64,000 nt of DNA from Cytobacillus firmus (GTDB taxonomy: Bacteria > Bacillota > Bacilli > Bacillales > Cytobacillaceae): contig NZ_JAMBOJ010000011.1 in the NCBI RefSeq assembly GCF_023715565.1, forward strand, positions 31,034-95,033, given 5' to 3'. Position 1 is the stretch's first letter; each line of letters begins with the position of its first letter. This document shows, one piece after another, positions 8,900 through 16,758 of the stretch. Made by a program: the position numbers and the translations under genes. Below the pieces are notes generated by a model. It was not told the origin of the DNA. It was given only the letters and a program-made list of their open reading frames with translations, and searched no databases.

Positions 8900-9089
8900 C
8901 TAGAGCCCCCCTATCCTTATTGCCATTATTACTATGAGTATTGATCAATTTAGAGAAGTATGCCCTTTAATTCCCAAGGATTGTTGGCATGCTTCTCAGC
9001 GCCTACTGCTTCGTTATTTCTCTTTCGCTTTATAAGTATGAGTAAACGCAAAATAAACCACCTTGGAGAAGATGGCCGCATGTTCGTCG

Positions 9090-9341
9090 TTAACTTTGTG
9101 TAACAGACTGATTATTACTCTGTTGACGCTGTGAAAAGTCCGCATCAATCCAGTCATTATCGTTAATAATGTTTACAATATTGGCAGCCATGTTTTGATA
9201 ACCTGCGATTTTACCTAAACCGTAGTTATTTTTCCTGTTCACCTGCCAATTTGTCTGATTGTTCTCTCCAGTAAAGATGCCTGAATTCGAAGACATCGTA
9301 GTGATATTGATATTGCTGAATTGTATATCGATGCATTTCAT
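9090..9341 (-). CDS. Small GerP-like motif protein, paralogue C
   Basis: 83 residues: IDIQFSNINITTMSSNSGIF, TGENNQTNWQVNRKNNYG, LGKIAGYQNMAANIVNII, then a Gln/Ser/Asn-rich tail. It follows paralogue D by 20 bp on the same strand, so the two probably form an operon. Ribosome site AAGAAG-like, moderate. Function unknown. Confidence 0.7.
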   Translation of the reverse strand: MKCIDIQFSNINITTMSSNSGIFTGENNQTNWQVNRKNNYGLGKIAGYQNMAANIVNIINDNDWIDADFSQRQQSNNQSVTQS

Positions 9342-9361
9342 TTATATATACACTTCTTTTC

Positions 9362-9604
9362 CTATATTTGCGAAGTTGGCTGCGGGTTGATATTTTCAGG
9401 CTGCGTAATAGGGTTATCAATCCCATCAGGATCATTAATAATATTGGTACAGCCCAGCACAAGCGAATTCACAAAATTCCCATTGCCGGAATTAAATTTC
9501 CCCTGGGCATTCCAGTCAGGCTGGCTGTTTTGGCCAGAACCAATTATGGAATTCGAGGACATGCTCAGCACATTAATCTGATTAAACACGACAGAAACAG
9601 GCAA
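9362..9604 (-). CDS. Small GerP-like motif protein, paralogue D
   Basis: 80 residues from a TTG at 9604, chosen because GGAGG lies 8 nt before it; the upstream ATG at 9619 would overlap that site. Blocks: VVFNQINVLSMSSNS, IIGSGQNSQPDWNAQGK, FNSGNGNFVNSLVLGCTNII, then a Pro/Gln/Asn tail. It keeps the SSNS, GxNSQxxW and GNG positions of its paralogues but has replaced SGIF by SIIG. First gene of the C/D pair. Confidence 0.7.
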   Translation of the reverse strand: MPVSVVFNQINVLSMSSNSIIGSGQNSQPDWNAQGKFNSGNGNFVNSLVLGCTNIINDPDGIDNPITQPENINPQPTSQI

Positions 9605-9724
9605 GAATATTTCCTCCATTCCTTGAAAGGTTTATGTTACTATATGCCCTTTTCTTTTCATTGTGACTCCGGTGCTTTAAGGCTTAAAAAGGGAAGCGTT
9701 ATAAAGAGCTCCCCCTGACAGCTA

Positions 9725-9928
9725 TTAATAAGGATATCCAAATCCCGGTCCACAGCAAGGCCGCTGGTAATAATAAGGCGGCGGTGGTGGCGGATACCCA
9801 TAATATGGACGCGGATAGAATAAAGCAGTGCCCAATAAACCTCCTGCTAACCCGCCTAAAAAAGGCAGGCCAAAGAATCCAATAAACCGCTGATTCTGCG
9901 GCTGATAAGGGCCTCTGTAAGGGTACAT
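9725..9928 (-). CDS. Small Gly/Pro/Tyr-rich protein with one hydrophobic segment
   Basis: 67 residues. An N-terminal YPYRGPYQPQ stretch, a hydrophobic glycine-zipper-like core (FFGLPFLGGLAGGLLGTALF), then a Pro/Tyr-rich tail with PPPPPPYYY, CC and a final GFGYPY. GGAGG lies 9 nt before ATG 9928. Composition resembles small surface or spore-coat proteins of bacilli; I cannot assign a family. An overlapping reading frame starting at 9932 is judged a shadow. Confidence 0.72.
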   Translation of the reverse strand: MYPYRGPYQPQNQRFIGFFGLPFLGGLAGGLLGTALFYPRPYYGYPPPPPPYYYQRPCCGPGFGYPY

Positions 9929-10044
9929 TCATTCATACCTCCATTTCCTCTGTATATGCCTACATTATTGTATATGCGTGGAAATGGGTTTGGCTTGGGC
10001 AAATGCACTACATTTGGCGGGGGAATGTTGGGGGATATGTTAAA

Positions 10045-10080
10045 TGAAAAACCTTGAAAGGCATTAAGCCATTCAAGGTT
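10045..10080 (-). terminator. Terminator downstream of the immunity-like gene
   Basis: AACCTTGAA/TTCAAGGTT stem (10072-10080 with 10050-10058) followed by TTTTTC on the minus strand. Confidence 0.75.
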
Positions 10081-10093
10081 CTAATGTTTTTCC

Positions 10094-10573
10094 TTATGAT
10101 AGTCCCCAAACACTTAACTCATAAAAATATTCCGTTCGTTCAATGCACAAACCAAAATTAAAATCTTCTGCCACTAGAATAAAATCTCCATATCCAACTG
10201 AAAAATTTGTTAATTCAATAATTTCATTTAAATGACTAAATACTTCAGTAACATTAACCAACAATGCTTCTATTTCATTTTCTCTAAAAACTAATAGTCT
10301 TCCTTGTTTTGGTATTACTTCGATATTATCAACAGTATCTTTTAACAATTGTATTGATTTTTGAATATGTTCTTTATAGTTTTCTCCTTGCAATTGAATC
10401 TTATATTCCTTTGTATTAAGTAGCGAAAACACATTCTTACAAAATAAATCATTATCTTCAATATCTAAAAAAGGTTCCTCTGTAAGATTCATGAAGTTTA
10501 TTTCTTTTACCAAATTCCTTCTTCTACTTTGTCTTTTTAACAGCTTCATCTTTGTTTTTCTTTCGTCAGTCAA
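10094..10573 (-). CDS. Putative immunity protein paired with the upstream toxin fragment
   Basis: 159 residues from a TTG at 10573 (AGGTG, 5 nt spacing); this start lies 2 bp after the toxin stop, implying translational coupling. The C-terminal half has the mixed-strand pattern VGYGDFILVAEDFNFGLCIE typical of small cytoplasmic immunity proteins, but I cannot name an Imm family. Assignment is by position: directly 3' of a toxin C-terminus, as in LXG/YwqJ-YwqK loci. Confidence 0.6.
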   Translation of the reverse strand: MTDERKTKMKLLKRQSRRRNLVKEINFMNLTEEPFLDIEDNDLFCKNVFSLLNTKEYKIQLQGENYKEHIQKSIQLLKDTVDNIEVIPKQGRLLVFRENEIEALLVNVTEVFSHLNEIIELTNFSVGYGDFILVAEDFNFGLCIERTEYFYELSVWGLS

Positions 10574-10574
10574 A

Positions 10575-11531
10575 TTAATCACCTTTCCATGGTCGACCTT
10601 TCTTTTTATAACCAACAAAATCTTCCGGGGAATGTCCAGGGTACTGATTATATCTTCCTTTTTCCAATGGGCTTCCCTTCAAATCGTCAGCACCATGAAA
10701 GTGTGGCCCTCTCCCGAATTTATCCTCTCGGTGCTCTATGATATATTTTTTCTTACCATCTACTTCAAATTCATATACTCTTCTATTTTCAGTTGTTCCA
10801 TCATAAACATCGATAGGTTTCTTGTGCTGAATAGAGTTAGGTATTCCCGCCCTTCTCTTTGCATCCCTAAATCCTCCATTTTTTGTTAATACCCTATCTA
10901 TATCATCCGTACCCTTACCAGCCTTCTTCCCCGGCAAGACCACATTGCCCTTTTCCTCTTTCAATATCCTGACAAGCGCATCAAAGTCGGCCTTATTGAT
11001 GCTTTTCCGTATGATCTTAGTTCCTTGTTTCCGAACCACTGCCGCAAGCGACAGGTATTCAAGTATTTCAAGCGGGGTTCCGTCAGCTATGGAGTCCAGT
11101 TCACGCACTCCTCCCAAACGGTCTTCTGGAATGGAGTCGACAAACTTGTAGCCTGTTCCTTTTTCTCCATAGAATTCCCGCACAATCCGGCCGTCCTCGT
11201 ATAGATGAAATTTTCCGCCCTGATTCTCGTTGCCGATGCCATACTCGTCTATGACATCAACAGTCAGGATTTCTCGGCCGCTTAGGGAGGCGAATTCCTC
11301 CGGGCTGATTTCGTTACTGTTCAGTTCTGCTAAAGCTTTCAAAGCTCTTAACTGATAGTGGATGGTCTTTCTTTCGTAGGTATTCTGCCAGACAGCCCAA
11401 ATGGAATAAGCGCCTGGCGGCAGAATCTGGCCTAGTGCAGTTAGGCCGAGTTCTTTAAAGAATTCCGGAGAGTGTATGGAATTTCCTGCTTTATGCCTGA
11501 TGCCTTCTAAAAGCTCTCCATGGATTGGGCT
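10575..11531 (-). pseudogene. C-terminal remnant of an LXG-type polymorphic toxin
   Basis: The frame is open from a stop at 11532 to the TAA at 10575 (318 codons) and has no plausible start at its upstream end; the only TTG start candidate (11342) has no ribosome site. Visible parts: a pretoxin-like linker (LGLTALGQILPPGAYSIWAV) that in complete toxins follows the N-terminal LXG helical domain, then a C-terminal domain rich in His/Arg/Gly (YIIEHREDKFGRGPHFHGAD) ending GYKKKGRPWKGD, nuclease-like in composition but not assigned to a family. The LXG secretion domain is missing, so this is a 5'-truncated toxin or a stored toxin cassette. Confidence 0.7.
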
Positions 11532-11708
11532 TTATTACGAATAGGATTTTTTTACACCTTTGTATAAAACAGCAACAAATACCCATCGACAGAAAGTTTA
11601 AAATAAGAAAATCACCATTATTACATTATTTCCCTGTGATATAGTAAAATAGATTCTTTCTACCCGATTTATTAATATGAAATTGGCAGGATATAGAGGT
11701 GAATATTC

Positions 11709-12068
11709 ATGGCTTTAGGATATTACTACAGTTTATTGGCGAAGAAACAAAATGATTTGCAGAGACTGCTGGCCAGTGAGGGAGAACTCCAAGGAAAACA
11801 GCAGGAGTTTAACCACTATCGGCATACCGTCACAAAGCCGGGTCTTTCCCCTTTTACCTGGCAGGGAAAGCTGGCAGATGAATTTGAGGATATCCGGTTT
11901 GAACAAATGCTTACGAGTTACACTGACATTGAGTCAAATCATTTTCATGATGTGTTTTCAGCCATAAGCCGGAAGCTGCAGCAGATTCAGCAGGAAATCG
12001 ATTCTATCAAACAAACAATCGCTTCCCTCGAAGCACAGCTTGCAGCAGAGAGGTCAAATATAAAATGA
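11709..12068 (+). CDS. YwqH-like (DUF5082) LXG-toxin adaptor
   Basis: 119 residues, two long helices around a WQG turn (PFTWQGKLADEFEDIRF), i.e. a WXG100-like hairpin. DUF5082 proteins are encoded just before LXG toxins in B. subtilis (ywqH-ywqI-ywqJ), bind the LXG domain and are needed for its export through the type VII apparatus. ATG 11709 follows AGAGGTG. Here the pair of adaptors is followed by a terminator rather than a toxin gene. Confidence 0.82.
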   Translation: MALGYYYSLLAKKQNDLQRLLASEGELQGKQQEFNHYRHTVTKPGLSPFTWQGKLADEFEDIRFEQMLTSYTDIESNHFHDVFSAISRKLQQIQQEIDSIKQTIASLEAQLAAERSNIK

Positions 12069-12081
12069 GGAGGTATTGAGA

Positions 12082-12369
12082 ATGAATACTGAGATTAAGC
12101 TAAGGATAAGCGATATAGAACAGGCACTTTCTAAACTTCAGTCCTCCGCTAACGGGCTCCAGCCATCCCTTCCACCCACTATTGGGCAGAATAATGTCCT
12201 TGATTTCATCAATAAATTGAACGCTTTAAATAACCAGCTTCAACAAGTTACAGAAGCCTATAAATCTCTATTGCTCCAAAATGAAGAAGCAACACGGCAA
12301 TCAGTACAATTCTTAGATGAATCGGATCGGCTGCTATCCAGGGATATACATGGGGTGCAGAAAAAATAA
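12082..12369 (+). CDS. YwqI-like (DUF5344) LXG-toxin adaptor
   Basis: 95 residues, almost wholly helical (IKLRISDIEQALSKLQSSA to LLSRDIHGVQKK), the size and position of YwqI/DUF5344, the second LXG partner. ATG 12082 has AGGAGGT with 7 nt spacing; it starts 14 bp after the first adaptor. No LXG gene follows, which makes the pair an orphan unless it serves a toxin encoded elsewhere. Confidence 0.78.
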   Translation: MNTEIKLRISDIEQALSKLQSSANGLQPSLPPTIGQNNVLDFINKLNALNNQLQQVTEAYKSLLLQNEEATRQSVQFLDESDRLLSRDIHGVQKK

Positions 12370-12397
12370 TCCCATAGCAAACATTTCATAGAATATA

Positions 12398-12450
12398 AGT
12401 GGCTTCCCTAAGTTTTGTCCAGCTTATGGGGAGCCTCTTTTTATACCCTC
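12398..12450 (+). terminator. Probable terminator after the adaptor pair
   Basis: Inverted repeat GTGGCTTCCC / GGGGAGCCTC with a long loop, followed by TTTTTAT on the plus strand. Confidence 0.55.
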
Positions 12451-12603
12451 AATGCTGGCAGAATACGAGAATTTCACTGACACCTCCCCTCTTCTAAATC
12501 TCCCATTTTAAAAAAACAAAAATAAATAATAATTTATAGAGCGGATGTATTTTGTTATTCTAGTAGATATGCATATTGGGCAGTTTAGGAGTGGATTTTA
12601 ACC

Positions 12604-13788
12604 ATGAACAAAAAAGACATTGCACAGATTCGGAAACAATTTAAATTAAATAATGACTTACTAAAGATCACAGATATTTTTAACGTCTATATTATGAAGG
12701 AATCAAGTGAGATTTATCATTATGAAAGCCAGCCTTTTGAAATGCTCGATCAGGATCAGCAGGAACTCTTTATGGACAACTTCAAAAAGATGCTTGGCGG
12801 CCAATTGGATGAGAAGCTGTTTGAATTAAAGTTTCGGCGAGATGCAGAAAACAGCAGTCAGCTTATCCTTCACCAAGGATTGTTGACGAATGATGCTGAG
12901 GGCTGGACGGAACAAATGCTTCAGATTGTCGGCAAAATGCTGGAAGTCCGGCAATATGAAAAGGATATTGTCGTTACATTCATTCGCGGGGAGTATCTTA
13001 AACCCATGAAGCGCCGCAATCCAGAAGCCGAGGAAAGTGAACGGGATGCCGTTTATTCTCATCCCTTTATTCTCTGCAGCATTAATAACACGCAGGAACC
13101 GAAGAAAGAACTGCTTTTTGACTATGTCGAAAGGGAATTTAAATACCATTTTACCGTTGATCCGATTATCAACCTCAAGTCTCCCATTTCAGGGTTTCTA
13201 TTTCCTTGCTTTACTGATCACGCTGCTGATGTCAATCATGTCCTGTATTCTGCAGGCAAGGTCCATGAGCCCGACCACCAGTTCATTGAGGATGTGCTAA
13301 ACGGAGAAGAAACAATGACGGCGCAGGATGATAAAATCGTTTTTGAAGAAATTATTAAAGACGTAACAGGAGATCAGCTTAGCACATCTACACTTTCAAG
13401 CGTATATGAAGAGATAAACCGTATGATTGTGGAAAACGAAGAGGATGAACCCCCGAAGCTGGATTCCAAAGACGTAGAACATGTTTTAAAGGTAAGCGGC
13501 ATCGAAGACATTGATTCTGAAAAGGTCCAATCCGCTTATCAAAAGATCATTGATGATGACAAATATGAAATAAAGGCAAGCAGCGTCCTGCCTAAATACA
13601 ATTCTAAATCAATTAAGATCAGCACCAAAGCAGCCAACATATCCATTTGTCCGCAGGATCTTAGATATGTAAGACAAATTAATTTTGACGGCAAGCGTTA
13701 CCTGATGATCGAGGTGGAAGAAGATACCGTAATTGAAGGCTTTACGATGATTCCGGAAGCATTTGGCGGGGGGCAGGATAAAGAATAA
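12604..13788 (+). CDS. DUF4317 family protein
   Basis: 394-residue soluble protein beginning MNKKDIAQIRKQFKLNNDLL, the characteristic start of DUF4317 proteins of clostridia and bacilli. No catalytic motif recognised; several acidic helical stretches (EEDEPPKLDSKDVEHVL) and a C-terminal VEEDTVIEGFTMIPEAFGGG. Function unknown. AGGAG precedes ATG 12604; monocistronic with its own terminator. Confidence 0.85.
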   Translation: MNKKDIAQIRKQFKLNNDLLKITDIFNVYIMKESSEIYHYESQPFEMLDQDQQELFMDNFKKMLGGQLDEKLFELKFRRDAENSSQLILHQGLLTNDAEGWTEQMLQIVGKMLEVRQYEKDIVVTFIRGEYLKPMKRRNPEAEESERDAVYSHPFILCSINNTQEPKKELLFDYVEREFKYHFTVDPIINLKSPISGFLFPCFTDHAADVNHVLYSAGKVHEPDHQFIEDVLNGEETMTAQDDKIVFEEIIKDVTGDQLSTSTLSSVYEEINRMIVENEEDEPPKLDSKDVEHVLKVSGIEDIDSEKVQSAYQKIIDDDKYEIKASSVLPKYNSKSIKISTKAANISICPQDLRYVRQINFDGKRYLMIEVEEDTVIEGFTMIPEAFGGGQDKE

Positions 13789-13824
13789 AGCAGCAGTGCT
13801 GCCTTTCGAAAGAAGTATACTATT

Positions 13825-13859
13825 TAAAAAAGGAATTTCCAGATAGGAATTCCTTTTTT
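13825..13859 (+). terminator. Terminator of the DUF4317 gene
   Basis: AAAAAAGGAATT/AATTCCTTTTTT inverted repeat ending in a T run; symmetrical enough to work in both directions. Confidence 0.8.
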
Positions 13860-13925
13860 GGCGTTATAAGCAGTTTAGGGGTTGGGACAATGTGCCTGTC
13901 CCTATGTCTCTTGTTTTTAAATACG

Positions 13926-14273
13926 CTATTTCTCCCAAAGCTCGACGAGTCAGCCATCAGGATCTTCAATCCAAATAAATTTTCCAAACTCACTAACTTC
14001 TTTTTCCTTAACAAGAGGTACACCAATTTGTTCAAGATGTGTAATCATCTCGTCTAAATTATGTACTTGAAAATTTAACATCACTTGTTGTTCTGCAGGA
14101 AAATAACTGTCATCCTCAGAAAAGAAAGAAAAGATCGTCTCATTTTCTAATTGGGAAGTAATCACAGTCCCATTCCAATTATCTATTTCTATCTTTAACA
14201 CTTCACTGTACCATTTTTTCACCGCATCCAGGTTCTTTGTTCTCCAAAATATCCCGCCGATACCTTTTATCAT
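13926..14273 (-). pseudogene. VOC (glyoxalase/bleomycin-resistance fold) protein with late in-frame TGA
   Basis: Starts at ATG 14273 (MIKGIGGIFWRTKNLDAV; AGGAG 9 nt upstream). A single VOC module of 107 residues reads to WIEDPDG and then meets TGA at 13952-13950. Beyond that stop the same frame continues LVELWEK and a natural TAG at 13928-13926. In this family the motif is DP(D/E)G-x-(L/K)-(V/I)-E-L-W, and the x position is often Trp, so a TGG-to-TGA change that removes the last strand including the metal-ligand Glu is likely. The truncated protein is probably inactive, unless readthrough occurs. Confidence 0.7.
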
Positions 14274-14333
14274 TGTAACCAGCTCCTGTCTCTTTTCGTA
14301 TAAATTGTTGTTTTTCACTTATCAATGTTGTCA

Positions 14334-14524
14334 GTTGATTTCCGCTTCAGGATGCTCGCTTTCCACGGGGCGGGCGGTGAGAGCCTCCTCGACGCTGCGC
14401 TTCTGTGGGGTCTCACCTGTCCCGCTACTCCCGTAGGACGTTGAATAAGCTACCTTGAGTAAACACCGCACGAAGAGAATGCGAATGCATTTTCGAGGAT
14501 CTCGCACCTTCCGCTACAATCAAC
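14334..14524. repeat. Bacillus intergenic palindromic repeat (bcr-like)
   Basis: GC-rich ~190-bp element with inverted ends (GTTGATTTCCGCT at left, TTCCGCTACAATCAAC at right) and internal hairpins (GGTGAGA/TCTCACC; GAGCCTCCTCG). The sequence type, with CGCTTTCC..GGGCGG..GAGCCTCCTCG, is the dispersed noncoding repeat found in many Bacillaceae genomes. Composition differs sharply from its AT-rich surroundings. Confidence 0.75.
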
Positions 14525-14671
14525 TCAGTAACTATAATATAAATAGCAACAAACATTGGGAAAACAGCCTTATTTTTCAATTACATTAGAGGTTCGAGAT
14601 GTAATGTTAAGCTCCTTCTTCAACTGGAAGAGAGGAGTTATGACGGGATAACAAAAACAAACGAAATGAAA

Positions 14672-14720
14672 AAAGAGGCTTCTCACGAGTTTGAACAACT
14701 CATGAGAAACCTCTTTTTTT
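14672..14720 (-). terminator. Displaced groEL terminator
   Basis: Strong hairpin AGAGGTTTCTCATGAGTTG...CTCGTGAGAAGCCTCT with a T run on the minus strand, about 55 bp outside the left attachment core. Before integration the groEL stop codon would have joined directly to this flank, so this was the groESL terminator; it now lies about 39.4 kb from groEL. Confidence 0.75.
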
Positions 14721-14773
14721 AGGTGAGAAATATTAGCATTTCTCTTTTCCCTTACATATCAAGGGGTTTGGGC

Positions 14774-14796
14774 GATGATTACATCATGCCGCCCAT
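14774..14796. repeat. attL: left prophage attachment core
   Basis: 23-bp sequence GATGATTACATC..GCCGCCCAT identical to 54147-54169. On the minus strand it encodes the last codons of GroEL (MGGMM, stop). Left of it lies host DNA with the former groEL terminator; right of it, phage DNA. Confidence 0.85.
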
Positions 14797-15065
14797 CTTT
14801 TGTGCCATTTTCGCTACTTTTCAAAACCTTTCATATACCTAGTTCTTTCTATAATATACGTTTATTATTTTTCGCGTTTTTTTGCATCCTATTACTTCAT
14901 TTGTGATTTTTATGTGATTTTACATAGACTAATTCAATAATAAAATTTTACTTCCTAACTAAAATAATTAAACAGCATAAACTCCTTATTTAACTGAAGC
15001 ACCCTATAGTTTAAGTGCATTTAATCACAAACTTTCCCTATAACAAGCAAAGAAATCAAATTAAT
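14797..15065. other. AT-rich left end of the prophage, no gene seen
   Basis: About 270 bp of AT-rich DNA between attL and the DUF402 gene, with stop codons in all frames. In a phage circle it would be the arm of attP opposite the integrase gene and may hold arm-type integrase sites; I see no clear repeat. Confidence 0.5.
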
Positions 15066-15614
15066 TTAATTTAATTTATCGACTAAAATTTCTTTATGGC
15101 GATTAGACAGATTAACCAGTCGAAATTCACCTCTGTTTATTTGTTTTTTTATAATGTTTAGTTCACCCCAAGCCAAATCATAAAGTGACCTATCAATAAT
15201 ACCTTTTTTATATGCCTCTTCAAGTTCTTCAGCATCTTTTTCAATTAACTCACCTGATGGTAACAAGACAAGATCCAAAAATAAATCATCCATCCAAGGG
15301 ACATTATTTTCAATTGAGTTTTTATAACAAATATCGATATACCATTGAACTATTTCTCCTTTTGCATTAAACATTGTTGTTACCGAATGGTTTTTCTCTA
15401 GAGGAAATTGTTGCAACCACATATAACTATCATCAACTATACATATATTTTTTTTCCCGTAACTAACTGATAAAGGTTCTGTTACTTTTATTGTATTTAA
15501 TAATGTTATATACCCCTTAAATTCCTTAGTATCAAGATATGACTGTGCATATTTTCTTTTTATGACTCGTTTCCATTCAGAACGGTCTCCAAACTTCCTT
15601 TTTAGCATATCCAT
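15066..15614 (-). CDS. DUF402 (FomD/NtdP-like) phosphatase-fold protein
   Basis: 182 residues. The region YMWLQQFPLEKNHSVTTMFN, EIVQWYIDICYKN, MDDLFLDLVLLPSGEL is the DUF402 beta-barrel pattern with the acidic/aromatic residues that bind metal and nucleotide in NtdP and FomD; then YKKGIIDRSLYDLAWGELN, the family's helical end. Members hydrolyse nucleoside di/triphosphates or CMP-linked intermediates; the substrate here is unknown. Accessory gene at the prophage left end, with a terminator-like repeat just upstream. Confidence 0.8.
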   Translation of the reverse strand: MDMLKRKFGDRSEWKRVIKRKYAQSYLDTKEFKGYITLLNTIKVTEPLSVSYGKKNICIVDDSYMWLQQFPLEKNHSVTTMFNAKGEIVQWYIDICYKNSIENNVPWMDDLFLDLVLLPSGELIEKDAEELEEAYKKGIIDRSLYDLAWGELNIIKKQINRGEFRLVNLSNRHKEILVDKLN

Positions 15615-15675
15615 CCCCCTAAGATCATTCTCCTAAATTATACCATTCGTTTATTTGAATTAGATTTCTTATTAA

Positions 15676-15727
15676 ACAAAACTGCGCCGTTTGTTCAATA
15701 AGAAAAAGCCACCTGGTTGGCAACTGG
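15676..15727. repeat. Cassette-boundary repeat, copy 1
   Basis: CAAAACTGCGCCGTTTGTTC then AATAAGAAAAAGCCACCTGG, ending in a hairpin (CCAGTTGCCAACCAGGTGGC on the minus strand) with a T run, i.e. a terminator for the GNAT gene joined to a spacer motif. Closely similar to 16287-16336; the spacer part recurs at 16661-16690. Confidence 0.6.
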
Positions 15728-15759
15728 ATCATATAACACACCATTTTCTTAATAACACT

Positions 15760-16287
15760 TCACATATTAAATAGGCTTAAATTATGTGTTGAATTTGGAT
15801 AAATATTTTCCTTTGAAAATCCAAGGGAGGTATAAAATTTATCTCCTTGTTCTGTATCTGTATGAAGTACTAAAACATTATAAAAGTGTTTTGCATCGTT
15901 AATTATTTGAGTTAACAAAAGTCTTCCAAGACCTTTCCTTCGATAATCCTTAGAAACATAGAACCTTCTCAACCGTCCAACTTTTTCATCATTTGAAAAT
16001 GGATCTATATTAAGCCCTCCAATAGCAATTAGTACACCTTCTTTGTTAAACAAACCATATAAAGATTCCCCAGGCTTATTAAATTTATTAGTGCCATTTT
16101 TATAATCATTAACTAATCTTTCAAGAAACCTAAAGCCCTCTTCTTTGCTTTCCTTAACTAAATGGGTTATATCAATATAAAACAATTTTTTTAATTGCTT
16201 CACTTTAAAATCTTCCATATCTTCCTCCGAAAAAAGGTTTATTTGATTAAGACTTTCTCGTAAATATATTAAAAATCCTTCTACCAC
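15760..16287 (-). CDS. GNAT-family N-acetyltransferase
   Basis: 175 residues. Acetyl-CoA-binding motif A is clear: LRRFYVSKDYRRKGLGRLLL (R-R-K-G-L-G). The following VLVLHTDTEQGDKFYTSLGF is the C-terminal GNAT block. Substrate unknown. The first ~30 residues are helical and the start could lie a few codons inside. A phage accessory gene flanked by two copies of the cassette repeat. Confidence 0.85.
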   Translation of the reverse strand: MVEGFLIYLRESLNQINLFSEEDMEDFKVKQLKKLFYIDITHLVKESKEEGFRFLERLVNDYKNGTNKFNKPGESLYGLFNKEGVLIAIGGLNIDPFSNDEKVGRLRRFYVSKDYRRKGLGRLLLTQIINDAKHFYNVLVLHTDTEQGDKFYTSLGFSKENIYPNSTHNLSLFNM

Positions 16288-16336
16288 AAAACTGCCCCTT
16301 TTTTAAATAAGAAAAAAGCTGCCTGATTAGCAGCTG
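16287..16336. repeat. Cassette-boundary repeat, copy 2
   Basis: CAAAACTGCCCCTTTTTTA then AATAAGAAAAAAGC and hairpin CCAGCTGCTAATCAGGCAGC with T run on the minus strand. Serves as terminator of the DUF6366-like gene and matches copy 1 block by block. Confidence 0.6.
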
Positions 16337-16376
16337 GTCTTGAAAATAAGCTACTTATAGATGTATATGCTTAACT

Positions 16377-16598
16377 TCAAAAAATCAGTTTATATAAAAC
16401 AAATCCACCTATTAATACAACAATTAATACTCCTGTACCTTTCCAGCCCATACCACCAGTTAAATCATTTAGATTCCCATTACTTCCTCTATTTAATGAA
16501 TCTTGTAAGGAACCAGTTGGATTATTTTTTAATTCACTTTGTCTTATTCGTTCTCTTTTTTCTTCAGGTGTTTCATCGTGATTATTCAAATTAAACAC
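16377..16598 (-). CDS. DUF6366-like small membrane protein
   Basis: 73 residues: a charged start (ETPEEKRERIRQSELKNNPT), a Gly/Ser/Asn linker with SLNRGSNGNLNDLTGGMGWK, and one C-terminal membrane helix (TGVLIVVLIGGFVLYKLIF). The arrangement matches DUF6366 proteins common in Bacillus prophages; function unknown. Good ribosome site (AGGGGGTG). Confidence 0.75.
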   Translation of the reverse strand: MFNLNNHDETPEEKRERIRQSELKNNPTGSLQDSLNRGSNGNLNDLTGGMGWKGTGVLIVVLIGGFVLYKLIF

Positions 16599-16660
16599 CC
16601 CCTACGAATAGTTTCTAATGTGAATATATTCTATATTTCATCTTCTATACCTTTTTCCAC

Positions 16661-16690
16661 ACCTGCCCCATTTGTTGAATAAGGCATAAG
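16661..16690. repeat. Cassette-boundary repeat, copy 3 (partial)
   Basis: ACCTGCCCCATTTGTTGAAT followed by AAGGC; shares the CTGCCCC(A/T)TTTGTT-AATAAG block with copies 1 and 2 but lacks the hairpin. Lies in the divergent intergenic region. Confidence 0.45.
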
Positions 16691-16758
16691 TGTTTTACAT
16701 ATATTGAATACAGAACACTAGTTCGAATATAATTAAATCAAAAAAGGAAGTTACTAAA

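Noticed and set aside
9699..9932. Alternative reading frame over the Gly/Pro/Tyr-rich protein
   Set aside because: Overlaps it almost entirely; the chosen frame has the expected low-complexity surface-protein composition and a good ribosome site.
11343..11531. Separate small gene upstream of the toxin fragment
   Set aside because: It is in frame with and continuous with the toxin remnant and has no start of its own.
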